DNA from: Treponema sp. OMZ 838
GTDB lineage: Bacteria; Spirochaetota; Spirochaetia; Treponematales; Treponemataceae
Reading direction: 5' to 3'
NCBI RefSeq assembly: GCF_000775995.1
Contig: NZ_CP009227.1
Location: 1,838,296 to 1,902,295, forward strand
DNA: 64,000 nt
Part shown: one piece after another, positions 9,329 to 16,441 of the stretch
Layout: each line of letters starts with the position of its first letter
How positions within the stretch are numbered: the first letter of the stretch is position 1
The notes under the pieces: generated by a model
Seen by the model: the letters and a program-made list of their open reading frames with translations, nothing else
Databases searched by the model: none
Told to the model about the DNA's origin: nothing
Translations under genes and position numbers: made by a program

Positions 9329-9995
9329 CGCATTTCTCCCCTTTTCTTAAGTGCTTTTCGAACAGCCAACACTGGACAAGCGAGATGAGCACCATCGCAA
9401 CACCCGCTAAAATGGAATACTTTGCGACATCGATATTGCTGATATCAAGCCCCTGTTCCTTCAAGGTGCCGGTAATCAACAGAACACCGGATGCAACGGG
9501 AAATATGTTTTGCCCGAAGAAGTTTCCATAATTTTCGGAAGCGCCGGCAAGCCCTTTGATTTTTTCAATATCTTCGTCAGTCAGTTTGATACTCTTCCGT
9601 GCGGCTCCCTCAGCCATCGGCAAAATAAGCGGACGGATAAACTGAACATGACCGCCCAATCGAATCGAAAAAGCGGAGGCGATCGTTCTGATTACAATGT
9701 AGAGCCAAATAACCATACCGGCGCTTGCACCCTTAATCTTTTTGATACATTCCGCCGCACGCAATTTTAAACCGTAGCGTTCCATAATGGCGATAACAGG
9801 GAACGAAATAAAAAATAAGCTCATATAACGGTTATTGACAAATCCCGTTCCAATTGCATTGAGCACTTCAACCAGTCCCATTTTTGCAATTAATCCGGTA
9901 ACGAGACCGGAAATTAATACGACTGCGACAACGTCAAGTTTTAAAATAAAACCGACGATGATAATCGCAATGCCGATGAGAACAAAATAGTTCAT
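9321..9995 (-). CDS. DUF969 family membrane protein (putative 5-oxoproline transporter subunit)
   Basis: The start is placed at the ATG ending at 9995 because AGGAG sits five bases before it; an upstream frame to 10028 lacks a site. The 224-residue product has several hydrophobic helices and the segments VNNRYMSLFFISFPVIAIMERYG and IRLGGHVQFIRPLI expected of DUF969 proteins. It is the first gene of a minus-strand operon DUF969-DUF979-pcp-prsW. Its likely job with DUF979 is moving pyroglutamate or a related small acid across the inner membrane. Confidence 0.8.
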   Translation of the reverse strand: MNYFVLIGIAIIIVGFILKLDVVAVVLISGLVTGLIAKMGLVEVLNAIGTGFVNNRYMSLFFISFPVIAIMERYGLKLRAAECIKKIKGASAGMVIWLYIVIRTIASAFSIRLGGHVQFIRPLILPMAEGAARKSIKLTDEDIEKIKGLAGASENYGNFFGQNIFPVASGVLLITGTLKEQGLDISNIDVAKYSILAGVAMVLISLVQCWLFEKHLRKGEKCDV

Positions 9996-10068
9996 ATCAT
10001 CTCCTATAAAAACTTTTGTAGAACACATTTTATCAGACTTACAGCCTGCTGTCTATTTAAAATTTTTT

Positions 10069-10106
10069 ACATCGCAAATTAAATCTAAGGAAAATCTCTA
10101 AAAAAT
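10069..10106. repeat. Left direct repeat flanking brnTA
   Basis: About 37 bases starting ACATCGCAAATTAAA and ending CTCTAAAAAA recur at 10815-10851 with about four differences. The two copies bracket the brnTA cassette. The end of the repeat is also the left arm of the CTCTAAAAA hairpin family seen elsewhere in the window. Confidence 0.7.
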
Positions 10107-10112
10107 ATACAC

Positions 10113-10141
10113 TTGACAAATGACTAAAATGTATATACCAT
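10113..10141 (+). promoter_or_regulatory. Putative brnTA promoter
   Basis: A perfect TTGACA lies at 10113-10118, and an AT-rich TATATA/TACCAT region at 10132-10141 could serve as the -10. It covers the two upstream in-frame ATGs of brnT (10120, 10129), which argues for translation from the ATG at 10147. The -10 hexamer is poor at ideal spacing, so confidence is limited. BrnA family antitoxins autorepress such promoters. Confidence 0.4.
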
Positions 10142-10146
10142 TAAGT

Positions 10147-10449
10147 ATGGATGATGGGTTGTTTGAATGGGATAATGAAAAAAATACCATCAATAGGCAA
10201 AAACATGGAATAGGTTTTGAAGAGGCTCTTTTGGTTTTTGATGATCCTTTTCATATAGAGTTATATGATGCCGCTCATTCCGATAAAGAGGATAGATTTT
10301 TAGCTATCGGCACGGTTTTAAATGTTCTTGTTGTGTTGGTTGTTTATACGGAAAGAAATCAAAGGATAAGAATTATATCGGCACGTCCTGCAACAAAAAA
10401 AGAAAAGGGGTTATATTATGATGCAGTCAATGACACTTTCGGAAGCTAA
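10147..10449 (+). CDS. brnT: BrnT family ribonuclease toxin
   Basis: From ATG 10147 the product is 100 residues and starts MDDGLFEWDNEKN, followed by the KHGIGFEEALLVFDDP block. It ends with RIRIISARPATKKEKGLYYD. These are the landmarks of BrnT (DUF497) toxins, RelE-fold ribonucleases that cut mRNA and arrest growth. Longer in-frame starts at 10120 or 10129 are possible, but they overlap the likely promoter and have no ribosome binding site. The gene overlaps brnA by 32 bases, the usual tight coupling of this type II toxin-antitoxin pair. Confidence 0.85.
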   Translation: MDDGLFEWDNEKNTINRQKHGIGFEEALLVFDDPFHIELYDAAHSDKEDRFLAIGTVLNVLVVLVVYTERNQRIRIISARPATKKEKGLYYDAVNDTFGS

Positions 10450-10705
10450 AAGTATGCTTACACAACAGCGGATAGAACAGTTAAAAACACTTGCTGAACA
10501 ACCGATTGATACATCTGATATTCCGGAGCTAACACAAGAAGAGTTTTTTAAAATGTATCGTCCAATAAAAAAACCGCTTTCAATCCGTCTTGATTCGGAC
10601 ATTATTGTATGGCTTAAATCATACGGTAAGGGGTATCAAAGCCGAATAAATACCATTTTACGCAATGCAATGGCAGCGGAAAAACAAGCAGCACAGCGAA
10701 GATAA
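10418..10705 (+). CDS. brnA: BrnA family antitoxin
   Basis: The 95-residue product has a variable N-terminal part containing IPELTQEEFFKMYRP. The C-terminus, SIRLDSDIIVWLKSYG then YQSRINTILRNAM, is the ribbon-helix-helix DNA-binding region of BrnA/DUF4415 antitoxins. It neutralises BrnT by direct binding and represses the shared promoter. AAAAGGGG precedes the ATG with good spacing, although the gene begins inside brnT. Confidence 0.88.
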   Translation: MMQSMTLSEAKSMLTQQRIEQLKTLAEQPIDTSDIPELTQEEFFKMYRPIKKPLSIRLDSDIIVWLKSYGKGYQSRINTILRNAMAAEKQAAQRR

Positions 10706-10730
10706 TCCATTTGACACCGGTCAAACTTAT

Positions 10731-10770
10731 GGGTACCTCTAAAAACTCGGTTAGATTTTTAGAGGTACCC
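10731..10770 (+). repeat. Dispersed 40-base hairpin, copy 1
   Basis: GGGTACCTCTAAAAA pairs perfectly with TTTTTAGAGGTACCC around a CTCGGTTAGA loop. The same loop and length recur at 26597-26636. A reverse-orientation relative with a different but still paired stem lies at 25386-25424. The T-rich right arm could help terminate brnTA transcripts, though no separate T-run follows. Confidence 0.8.
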
Positions 10771-10775
10771 GTCGA

Positions 10776-10816
10776 GTTTTTAATAAGTCTATAAATATAA
10801 ATGACTTATTAAAAAC
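10776..10816. repeat. 14-bp AT-rich hairpin
   Basis: GTTTTTAATAAGTC at 10776-10789 is perfectly complementary to GACTTATTAAAAAC at 10803-10816, with a 13-base AT loop. It may terminate transcription in either direction, or mark a recombination scar beside the brnTA cassette. Confidence 0.6.
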
Positions 10817-10851
10817 ATCGCAAATTAAAATCAAGGAAAACCTCTAAAAAA
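10815..10851. repeat. Right direct repeat flanking brnTA
   Basis: This is the partner of 10069-10106: the same ACATCGCAAATTAAA start and CTCTAAAAAA end, with a few substitutions between. The repeat runs into the hairpin at 10841-10867. Confidence 0.7.
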
Positions 10852-10867
10852 CTGAAGTTTTTAGAGG
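10841..10867. repeat. CTCTAAAAA-family hairpin with short loop
   Basis: CCTCTAAAAAAC pairs with GTTTTTAGAGG around TGAA, and the flanking GGAAAA/TTCCC can extend the stem. It shares the CTCTAAAAA arm with the hairpins at 10731, 26597 and 32418 but not their loop. Confidence 0.55.
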
Positions 10868-10876
10868 TTCCCTTAT

Positions 10877-10910
10877 GTTCAGCGAAGTACACGGACGTAC
10901 TTCACTGAAC
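10877..10910. repeat. GTTCAG-type hairpin
   Basis: GTTCAGCGAAGTAC at 10877-10890 pairs with GTACTTCACTGAAC at 10897-10910, with one internal mismatch and a six-base loop. No function can be assigned. Confidence 0.5.
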
Positions 10911-10941
10911 GAGCGATGCAGTAGAAACCCTTTCCGTAAGC

Positions 10942-11060
10942 CTTTTGAAAATAGACGGCGCAGATGCTAGGAGCCTAGCCGAAATAAAGCGGATGCGTAT
11001 CTTTGATACGTTGAGCATTTATTTCGGTGTAGCGACAACGCAGATGTGCTATATCCAACG
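10942..11060. repeat. Dispersed palindromic element, divergent copy A
   Basis: It starts CTTTTGAAAATAGACGGCG like copies B and C and keeps the central GCGTATCTTTGATACGTTGAG. The flanking stem is CCGAAATAAA with TTTATTTCGG, where B and C have GCACAAATTAA with TTAATTTGTGC. Both versions pair, so the stem has changed on both sides together. The right terminal repeat is degenerate, and copy B begins right after it. Confidence 0.75.
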
Positions 11061-11183
11061 CTTTTGAAAATAGACGGCGTAGATACGAGGCGCGAGCACA
11101 AATTAACCGCAGGCGTATCTTTGATACGTTGAGGATTAATTTGTGCGCAGCAACGAAGTAGATACGCCGTATATTTTCAAAAG
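11061..11183. repeat. Dispersed palindromic element, copy B (123 bp)
   Basis: The terminal inverted repeat is CTTTTGAAAATAGACGGCG on the left against CGCCGTATATTTTCAAAAG on the right, 18 of 19 positions complementary. Inside are a GCACAAATTAA/TTAATTTGTGC stem and a central CGTATC-TTT-GATACG hairpin. It is the same length as copy C at 50690-50812 and nearly identical to it. It encodes nothing evident. It behaves like a small non-autonomous repeat or a structured intergenic element. Confidence 0.85.
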
Positions 11184-11226
11184 ACCGATTTGACTAAACA
11201 CCAAGGATAGCGTAAAATTATCCGTT

Positions 11227-12921
11227 ATGTCCGCTTCATTAAAACCGCTTATCATTCAAGGCGACCGCTCTATATTGCTCGACGTTCATGCGCCGGAAGC
11301 AACGGATGCGCGCTTTGCACTTATCCCCTTTGCAGAACTTGAAAAATCTCCCGAACATTTGCATACCTACCGCTTGACCGGCTTGTCGTTATGGAACGCC
11401 GCAAGCGCAGGCTTTACCACTGAAAAAATTATGGAAACGCTCCGGCGGTTTTCTCGTTTTGATATTCCCCCTGCCGTACTCGGTTGGGTGGAAGAAACAT
11501 TCAGCAGGTATGGCAAGATCAAACTGACCGAGTGTGAAGATGATTCGTTTTTGTATTTAACGGCCGAAAGCGATCGGATATATCAAGAATTAAAAGCTTC
11601 GCCGAAGCTTGCAAAGTATCTGGTTGCGGCGGAAAAACCGCGTTCGTTTTTAATTGCGCTTTTGAACCGCGGTACGGTAAAACAGGCGCTGCTGAAAATG
11701 GGCTGGCCGGTGCGCGATGAGGTACCGTTGAAAGACGGTGCGCCGCTTGCGGTTGATTTACGTACGCAGACAAAAAAAGAAAAGGATTTTATCATCCGCG
11801 ACTATCAGCGGGAAGCGGCGGAAGCATTTACCGGCGATAAGGGGCCGGGAACAGGCTTCGGTACGATTGTGCTGCCGTGCGGTGCAGGTAAGACGATTGT
11901 CGGTATGCTGGTTATGTCGATGCTGAACACTGATACGCTGATTCTAACTACCAACACCGCCGCGGTGCATCAGTGGAAGCGCGAGTTAATCGATAAAACC
12001 GGACTGGAACCCGACAGCATCGGTATTTATTCAAGTGACACCAAAGAGATTAAGCCGGTTACCGTAGCAACCTATCAAATTTTAACATGGCGGCCGGACA
12101 CCGAATCGGAGTTTCCGCATTTTAAACTATTTCGCGAACGGAACTGGGGCTTGATTATCTATGACGAGGTGCATCTGCTTCCGGCTCCGGTGTTCCGCAT
12201 TACCGCGGAGCTGCAAGTAATCAGACGGCTCGGCTTAACGGCAACGCTGATCAGGGAGGACGGCTGCGAAGGGGATGTATTCAGTCTTGTCGGTCCGAAG
12301 CGCTATGATGTGCCGTGGAAGGAGCTTGAAGAAAAGGGCTGGATTGCCCATGCCTATTGTACGGAAATACGCATCCCCTTGCCGGTCTCTAAAGAGATTG
12401 AGTATGCCGCCGCCCCCTTGCGCGAAAAGCACCGAATTGCGAGCGAGAACGAAGCAAAAAACGAAATTGTCCGGCAGCTGCTTGCACGGCACACGGATGA
12501 TCAGATTTTGATTATCGGGCAATACATTACACAGCTGAAAAAAATAGCCGAAGCGGTGCATGCGCCGCTCATTACCGGAAAAACGCCGAATACCGAACGG
12601 GAAGTGTTGTACGACTCATTCAGAGCGGGCGATATTTCCGTACTGGTGGTTTCCAAAGTAGCGAATTTCGCAATCGATTTGCCGGACGCTTCCGTGGCAA
12701 TCCAAATTTCCGGCACCTTCGGCAGCCGGCAGGAGGAAGCCCAGCGTCTCGGGCGTATTCTCCGTCCTAAAGAGCGGGATTCATTTTTTTACACGCTGGT
12801 AACCCGCCATTCCGTCGAAGAAGAATGCGCCGATCATCGCCAAAAGTTCCTTGCGGAACAGGGCTATGCCTACTCGCTCATCACCGATGCGGATTTCGCC
12901 TCCGGTGCATGCATACGATAG
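11227..12921 (+). CDS. XPB/UvsW-type DEAD-box DNA helicase
   Basis: This is a 564-residue superfamily 2 helicase. It has Walker A PCGAGKT (about 217-223), a DEVH box (about 313-316), TATLIREDG containing the RED motif that marks XPB-like enzymes, and motif VI EEAQRLGRILRP near residue 500. The N-terminal 190 residues form the damage-recognition-like region seen in bacterial XPB. The protein is expected to unwind or remodel DNA in repair or transcription-coupled processes; its exact bacterial role is not settled. The start ATG lacks a close Shine-Dalgarno; AAGGA is about 20 bases away, in a small hairpin. Confidence 0.9.
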   Translation: MSASLKPLIIQGDRSILLDVHAPEATDARFALIPFAELEKSPEHLHTYRLTGLSLWNAASAGFTTEKIMETLRRFSRFDIPPAVLGWVEETFSRYGKIKLTECEDDSFLYLTAESDRIYQELKASPKLAKYLVAAEKPRSFLIALLNRGTVKQALLKMGWPVRDEVPLKDGAPLAVDLRTQTKKEKDFIIRDYQREAAEAFTGDKGPGTGFGTIVLPCGAGKTIVGMLVMSMLNTDTLILTTNTAAVHQWKRELIDKTGLEPDSIGIYSSDTKEIKPVTVATYQILTWRPDTESEFPHFKLFRERNWGLIIYDEVHLLPAPVFRITAELQVIRRLGLTATLIREDGCEGDVFSLVGPKRYDVPWKELEEKGWIAHAYCTEIRIPLPVSKEIEYAAAPLREKHRIASENEAKNEIVRQLLARHTDDQILIIGQYITQLKKIAEAVHAPLITGKTPNTEREVLYDSFRAGDISVLVVSKVANFAIDLPDASVAIQISGTFGSRQEEAQRLGRILRPKERDSFFYTLVTRHSVEEECADHRQKFLAEQGYAYSLITDADFASGACIR

Positions 12922-12990
12922 TACAATGGAATCACTAAACTTCCAATTATAATTGCTTCAATAAAAACCTCTTCATATTTTTTCCCTTGT

Positions 12991-12998
12991 GCCGATAT
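12991..12998 (+). promoter_or_regulatory. Possible sigma-28 -10 element before flgF
   Basis: GCCGATAT matches seven of eight positions of the sigma-28 -10 consensus GCCGATAA, 18 bases before the flgF start. The -35 at 15-base spacing (TTCA) is poor. An alternative sigma-70 -10 (TATAAT within CAATTATAATTG) lies about 50 bases upstream. Confidence 0.3.
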
Positions 12999-13015
12999 TG
13001 AGTAGAGAGGTTCTT

Positions 13016-13831
13016 ATGATTAGAGGTTGGTACACTGCGGCAAGCGGTATGAACGCTCAGCAAAAACAGTTGGACGTTATCGCTCAGAATTTAGCAAATG
13101 CCGATACGACAAGCTATAAACGGGACGTTGCGACCCATAAAAATTTTCCCGAATTACTGATACGGCGCTTAAATGATGACGGCGTTGTTAAAAATCCTTT
13201 CGGTTCCTCAGACATTGCGCCCATTATCGGAAAGCTCGGCCTTGGGGTGGAGCTGAATGAAATCTTTACCGAGTTTGAGCAGGGTTCCTTAAAGCAGACT
13301 AATGCCGCCTCCGATCTCGCGCTTGAAGGCAAAGGCTTTTTCTGCGTGGAAACCCCGTATGGCGAACGGTATACCCGCAACGGGAACTTTACTGTCGGCG
13401 TTGAAGGCTATTTGATGACCAAAGAAGGCTATCCCGTCCTTGGGGAAAACGGCCGCATCTTTTTACAGGATAAAGAATACAAAGTGAATCAAAATGGGGA
13501 GGTTCATGCGCGGCCGATGACCGAACCTGATTCGGATGCGACGCTTACCGACCGGCTTAAAATCGTTACCTTTGAAAATGATCGGTATCTGAAAAAGCAC
13601 GGTTCCAGTTTTTATCTTGACACACCCGTGTCGGGGCCTGCTATTGCTGCGGAGGGCGGCGACCGTCCCGTTGTGGTGCAGGGCTTTGTCGAAGCTTCAA
13701 ATATTAAGGTAGTCAACGAGATGGTACGCATGATCGAAGTTAACCGTGCGTATGAAGCAAATCAAAAGACAATTCAATCCGAAGATACGATGATGAGTAA
13801 ACTTTGGAACGAGGTTGCGAAAGTAAAATAG
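13016..13831 (+). CDS. flgF: Flagellar basal-body rod protein FlgF
   Basis: The start is placed at ATG 13016 behind AGAGAGG, giving 271 residues beginning MIRGWYTAASGMNAQQ. The N-terminal IAQNLANADTTSYKR and C-terminal EMVRMIEVNRAYEANQKTIQ are the coiled-coil ends shared by axial rod and hook proteins. FlgF forms the proximal rod of the periplasmic flagellar motor. It is followed 23 bases later by flgG and read with it. The longer frame from 12989 has no site and does not match the family start. Confidence 0.92.
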   Translation: MIRGWYTAASGMNAQQKQLDVIAQNLANADTTSYKRDVATHKNFPELLIRRLNDDGVVKNPFGSSDIAPIIGKLGLGVELNEIFTEFEQGSLKQTNAASDLALEGKGFFCVETPYGERYTRNGNFTVGVEGYLMTKEGYPVLGENGRIFLQDKEYKVNQNGEVHARPMTEPDSDATLTDRLKIVTFENDRYLKKHGSSFYLDTPVSGPAIAAEGGDRPVVVQGFVEASNIKVVNEMVRMIEVNRAYEANQKTIQSEDTMMSKLWNEVAKVK

Positions 13832-13854
13832 CGTAGGAGAAGTAGGAGAATAAG

Positions 13855-14649
13855 ATGGTAAGAAGTTTATGGACAGCCGCAACCGGCATGAATAGTCAGC
13901 AAGCAAATATCGATACCGTTGCAAACAACCTTGCAAACGTGAATACCAGCGGTTTTAAAAAGCAGCGGGCGGAGTTTGAAGATCTGCTGTATCAGACCAT
14001 TCGGGCAGCGGGAACGCCTGCAACCGAAGATACGATTACACCCGTCGGCGTTGAGATGGGGCACGGTGCAAAGCTCGCCGCAACGCAGCGGAATTTTGAA
14101 CAAGGGTCGCTGCAGAACACAGGTGTTTCTACCGATGTGGCTATCGCAGGAGAGGGCTTTTTCCGTGTGCTGCAATATGACGGCACCTATGCATATACAC
14201 GGGACGGTTCCTTTAAAATCGATGCCGACCGGCAGTTGGTAACCTCAAACGGACTCCGCTGTTTGCCGGAAATTATTTTCCCGGAAAACTATCTTCCGCA
14301 CACAATCGCAATCAGCCAAGACGGCCGGGTATCGGTGCGGGTAGGGGAGCAGGATGATCCGGTAGAAGTAGGTCAGATTGAGCTGTACCGCTTCCAGAAT
14401 CCGGTCGGGCTTTCCGCTCAAGGAAGCAATCTGTTCCGGCAAACTCCGGCATCGGGTCAGGCCATCGCAGGGCGACCCGGCTTTAATGGCTTCGGCAAAA
14501 CCGAGCATAAATTTTTGGAAATGTCGAACGTCTCTACCGTCAGCGAAATGGTCAACATGATTGTCGCACAGCGTGCTTATGAATTTAACTCAAAAGCCAT
14601 CCAAACCAGCGATAATATGCTCGGCACCGCAGTCGGCTTAAAGCGGTAG
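13855..14649 (+). CDS. flgG: Flagellar distal rod protein FlgG
   Basis: This is a 264-residue protein starting MVRSLWTAATGMNSQQ. It has the conserved NNLANVNTSGFKKQRAEFE near the N-terminus and EMVNMIVAQRAYEFNSKAIQ near the C-terminus. FlgG assembles the distal rod linking the motor to the hook, here inside the periplasm. AGGAG precedes the start. The length is typical. A T-rich hairpin follows the gene. Confidence 0.96.
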   Translation: MVRSLWTAATGMNSQQANIDTVANNLANVNTSGFKKQRAEFEDLLYQTIRAAGTPATEDTITPVGVEMGHGAKLAATQRNFEQGSLQNTGVSTDVAIAGEGFFRVLQYDGTYAYTRDGSFKIDADRQLVTSNGLRCLPEIIFPENYLPHTIAISQDGRVSVRVGEQDDPVEVGQIELYRFQNPVGLSAQGSNLFRQTPASGQAIAGRPGFNGFGKTEHKFLEMSNVSTVSEMVNMIVAQRAYEFNSKAIQTSDNMLGTAVGLKR

Positions 14650-14661
14650 TATTCCTTTTGT

Positions 14662-14694
14662 GCGAAATTTTTCTGAAATTTTGCATATTTTTTT
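14662..14694 (+). terminator. Terminator after flgG
   Basis: GCGAAATTT pairs with AAATTTTGC around TTCTG (one G-T pair), followed by a seven-T run. This would end the flgFG message and leave the 142-base structured element and flgJ as a separate or read-through unit. Confidence 0.65.
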
Positions 14695-14706
14695 ATTGTA
14701 GAAAAC

Positions 14707-14848
14707 GGGCAACCGCATCAGACCGAGTAAATAAAAATCGCAGAATAATAGAGGTTGGGCAAGCATTTGAACCGCGAGGTTCAACTCTGGTTGAACAGCC
14801 TCTATTATTCTGCGGGCTGTTAAAAAAAACAGTCTGGTACGGTTGCCC
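14707..14848 (+). other. Nested 142-base hairpin element between flgG and flgJ
   Basis: The outer arms at 14707-14723 and 14832-14848 (GGGCAACCG...CAGAC against GTCTG...CGGTTGCCC) pair at 14 of 17 positions. The inner arms at 14739-14754 and 14799-14814 (CGCAGAATAATAGAGG and its exact complement) pair over 16 bp. In the centre, TTGAACC-GCGA-GGTTCAA (14767-14784) and GTTCAAC-TCTG-GTTGAAC (14779-14796) are both perfect but share bases, so only one can form. The first has a GNRA loop, favouring an RNA role. It ends eight bases before the flgJ ribosome binding site. Confidence 0.75.
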
Positions 14849-14868
14849 TGATTGAAAGGAGCACAACT

Positions 14869-15393
14869 ATGATCAGCGCAGTGCAGCACAATAACCATAT
14901 CTCATCACAGCATCCAGCAAACAAACATGCTGCAAAAAACACGCAGAGCTTTTCTCAGTTGCTTGATTCCTTAAAGACCGAATCCGCACGCTTTTCTACA
15001 GCGAAGGAATCCGCTCATTCAAACCTCTCGACGCGGCTGCCGGGTGAGTATCTAAGCTCATTTGAAATCGTCAATCCTACCGATGCAGACCGCGCGGCAC
15101 AACCTAAAGGTATGGGCGCCGTTTCTGCGGCACAGCACTCCGGTACAAAGGCCACTATCGATAAAACCTCCGAACTGTATCAGCAAGCCCTTGAGCTTGA
15201 ATCGTACTTTGTCAAAATCATGCTCGATTCCATGCGGAGTACCTTAGGCAAAAATACTCTTGCCGGAAAAGAAAGCTTTGCCGGCCAAATGTACGACGAC
15301 ATGATGTACGAAGAGCTGTCCCGCACGATGACCAAAAACGCAGGGCTCGGTCTTGCCGATCAAATATACTTACAGCTGAACGGGCAAGCGTAA
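14869..15393 (+). CDS. flgJ: FlgJ-type rod-binding protein (no muramidase domain)
   Basis: The 174-residue product ends with LESYFVKIMLDSMRST, FAGQMYDDMMYEELSRTMTK and GLGLADQIYLQL, the rod-binding domain of FlgJ. The peptidoglycan hydrolase domain of enterobacterial FlgJ is absent, as is normal in spirochetes. The first about 95 residues are polar and probably disordered. It caps or scaffolds rod assembly in the periplasm. AAGGAG lies seven bases before the ATG. It follows flgG but is separated from it by a terminator and the nested hairpin element. Confidence 0.88.
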   Translation: MISAVQHNNHISSQHPANKHAAKNTQSFSQLLDSLKTESARFSTAKESAHSNLSTRLPGEYLSSFEIVNPTDADRAAQPKGMGAVSAAQHSGTKATIDKTSELYQQALELESYFVKIMLDSMRSTLGKNTLAGKESFAGQMYDDMMYEELSRTMTKNAGLGLADQIYLQLNGQA

Positions 15394-15433
15394 GGAATCT
15401 CTGTCCCAGCAATTCTTGTTAAAGCCTTGAAAC

Positions 15434-15471
15434 GCCGGTTAATTCAGAAACGAATTAATCGGCATTTTTTT
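15434..15471 (+). terminator. Terminator after flgJ
   Basis: GCCGGTTAATTC (15434-15445) pairs with GAATTAATCGGC (15452-15463) with one mismatch, followed by a run of seven T. A clear Rho-independent terminator. Confidence 0.85.
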
Positions 15472-15475
15472 ATTC

Positions 15476-15510
15476 TTGACATTGATAAAAAGTTAGCGTA
15501 GGATAACTGT
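15476..15510 (+). promoter_or_regulatory. Promoter and operator of the LCMT-like methyltransferase gene
   Basis: TTGACA (15476-15481), a 17-base spacer and TAGGAT (15499-15504) make a sigma-70 promoter. It contains the dyad GTTA-N8-TAAC. The 16-base core closely matches the one at 19501-19516 ahead of the Crp-type regulator, including the surrounding TTGACATTGA and AAAAAG bases. The same repressor or activator probably acts at both. Confidence 0.7.
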
Positions 15511-15570
15511 TATTTTTAGATACACGAATGCCTATCTATAGGACATCTCTCAAAACTATAAAAGGATATG

Positions 15571-16433
15571 ATGATGAATGAACAAAACCATACTCCGCCT
15601 CTGCAATTAGGTGCTATACAAGAGACGATGCTGATACCGGTTATACGATAAAAGCAACTGAGACTCAGCGGAAAAATGCGAGGATTAAAGATTATACCGC
15701 TGTAAAAATTCTTGAGACCTTGCAGTGCGATACTTCAAAATACGACAAATTTATGAGCCATGAGGGAGTTATTGCGCGCACGATTATGTTTGACCGGGAA
15801 GCAGCCTCTTTTATTGCAGCGCATCCTGATTGTACTGTACTGAATCTTGCATGCGGACTTGATGACCGATTCTCCCGTGTCGATAACGGAACTATCCGCT
15901 GGTTCGATCTTGACCTTGCCGACAGCATGGCGGTACGGCGGCAGTTTTTCTCCGATACCGACCGGAGAAAAATGCTCACCGGATCCATACTTGATACTGC
16001 ATGGGTTACCGCAGTAAAGAGTTCCGGTAACTACAAGGACTCTTCTTGTGTATTGATCATAATAGAAGGGCTCCTCATGTATCTGACGGAAGCCGAGGTT
16101 AAACAGACCTTTGCCATTATTGCAGACTCTTTTCCCGGTGCACGGATTATCACTGAATTGATGTGTAGAGCCGCAACAGGATTTTCGAAACACCATGATA
16201 CCGTTAAACATACCGGTGCGGTATTCCGATGGGGAATCGATAACGGTACCGAAGTTGAAGAGCTGTGTCCAAAGCTGCGGCTGCTTAAAGAAGAAAGTTT
16301 TAATCTGGAAATGAGCAAATACACGTTCCGCGGCTGGCTATTCGGTAATCTGCCTAAGTTCAAGCAGCTGAATAATAGACTTGCGGTGTTTGAAGTAAAG
16401 GTTTATTCCCCTGCGCTCACCGTTTCGGTGTAG
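15571..16433 (+). pseudogene. LCMT-family SAM methyltransferase with -1 frame break
   Basis: From ATG 15571/15574 (behind AAAAGG) the first frame reads MNEQNHTPP then LQLGAIQETMLIPVIR and stops at 15649. The next frame, open from before the break, continues ATETQRKNARIKDYTAVKIL and then the 237-residue remainder. Joined, the two give a leucine-carboxyl-methyltransferase-type (TcmP/Ppm) protein of about 286 residues, with SAM motif NLACGLDDRF, acidic motif WFDLDLAD and IEGLLMYL. One base is missing near 15646-15651. It could be inactive, a sequencing error, or translated from an internal TTG at 15720. The promoter and ribosome binding site are intact. Confidence 0.75.
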
Positions 16434-16441
16434 ACCTCAAT

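Larger units (their letters stand above)
10706..11226. other. Non-coding stretch rich in hairpins
   Basis: No plausible gene was found in these 521 bases. Going left to right, they hold: a small TTTGAC/GTCAAA hairpin at about 10709-10724; a perfect 15-bp hairpin (10731-10770); a 14-bp hairpin (10776-10816); the right direct repeat of the brnTA cassette; another hairpin (10841-10867); a 13-bp hairpin with one mismatch (10877-10910); and two copies of a larger palindromic element (10942-11060, 11061-11183). The density of inverted repeats is unlike any other gap in the window. Confidence 0.8.

Noticed and set aside
10731..11183. CRISPR array in the repeat-rich gap
   Set aside because: The repeats are palindromic elements of different lengths, not short direct repeats with regular unique spacers, and no cas genes are present.
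14707..14848. Insertion sequence remnant between flgG and flgJ
   Set aside because: No transposase fragment, no target duplication that I can see, and the arms are nested stems rather than terminal repeats around a gene.
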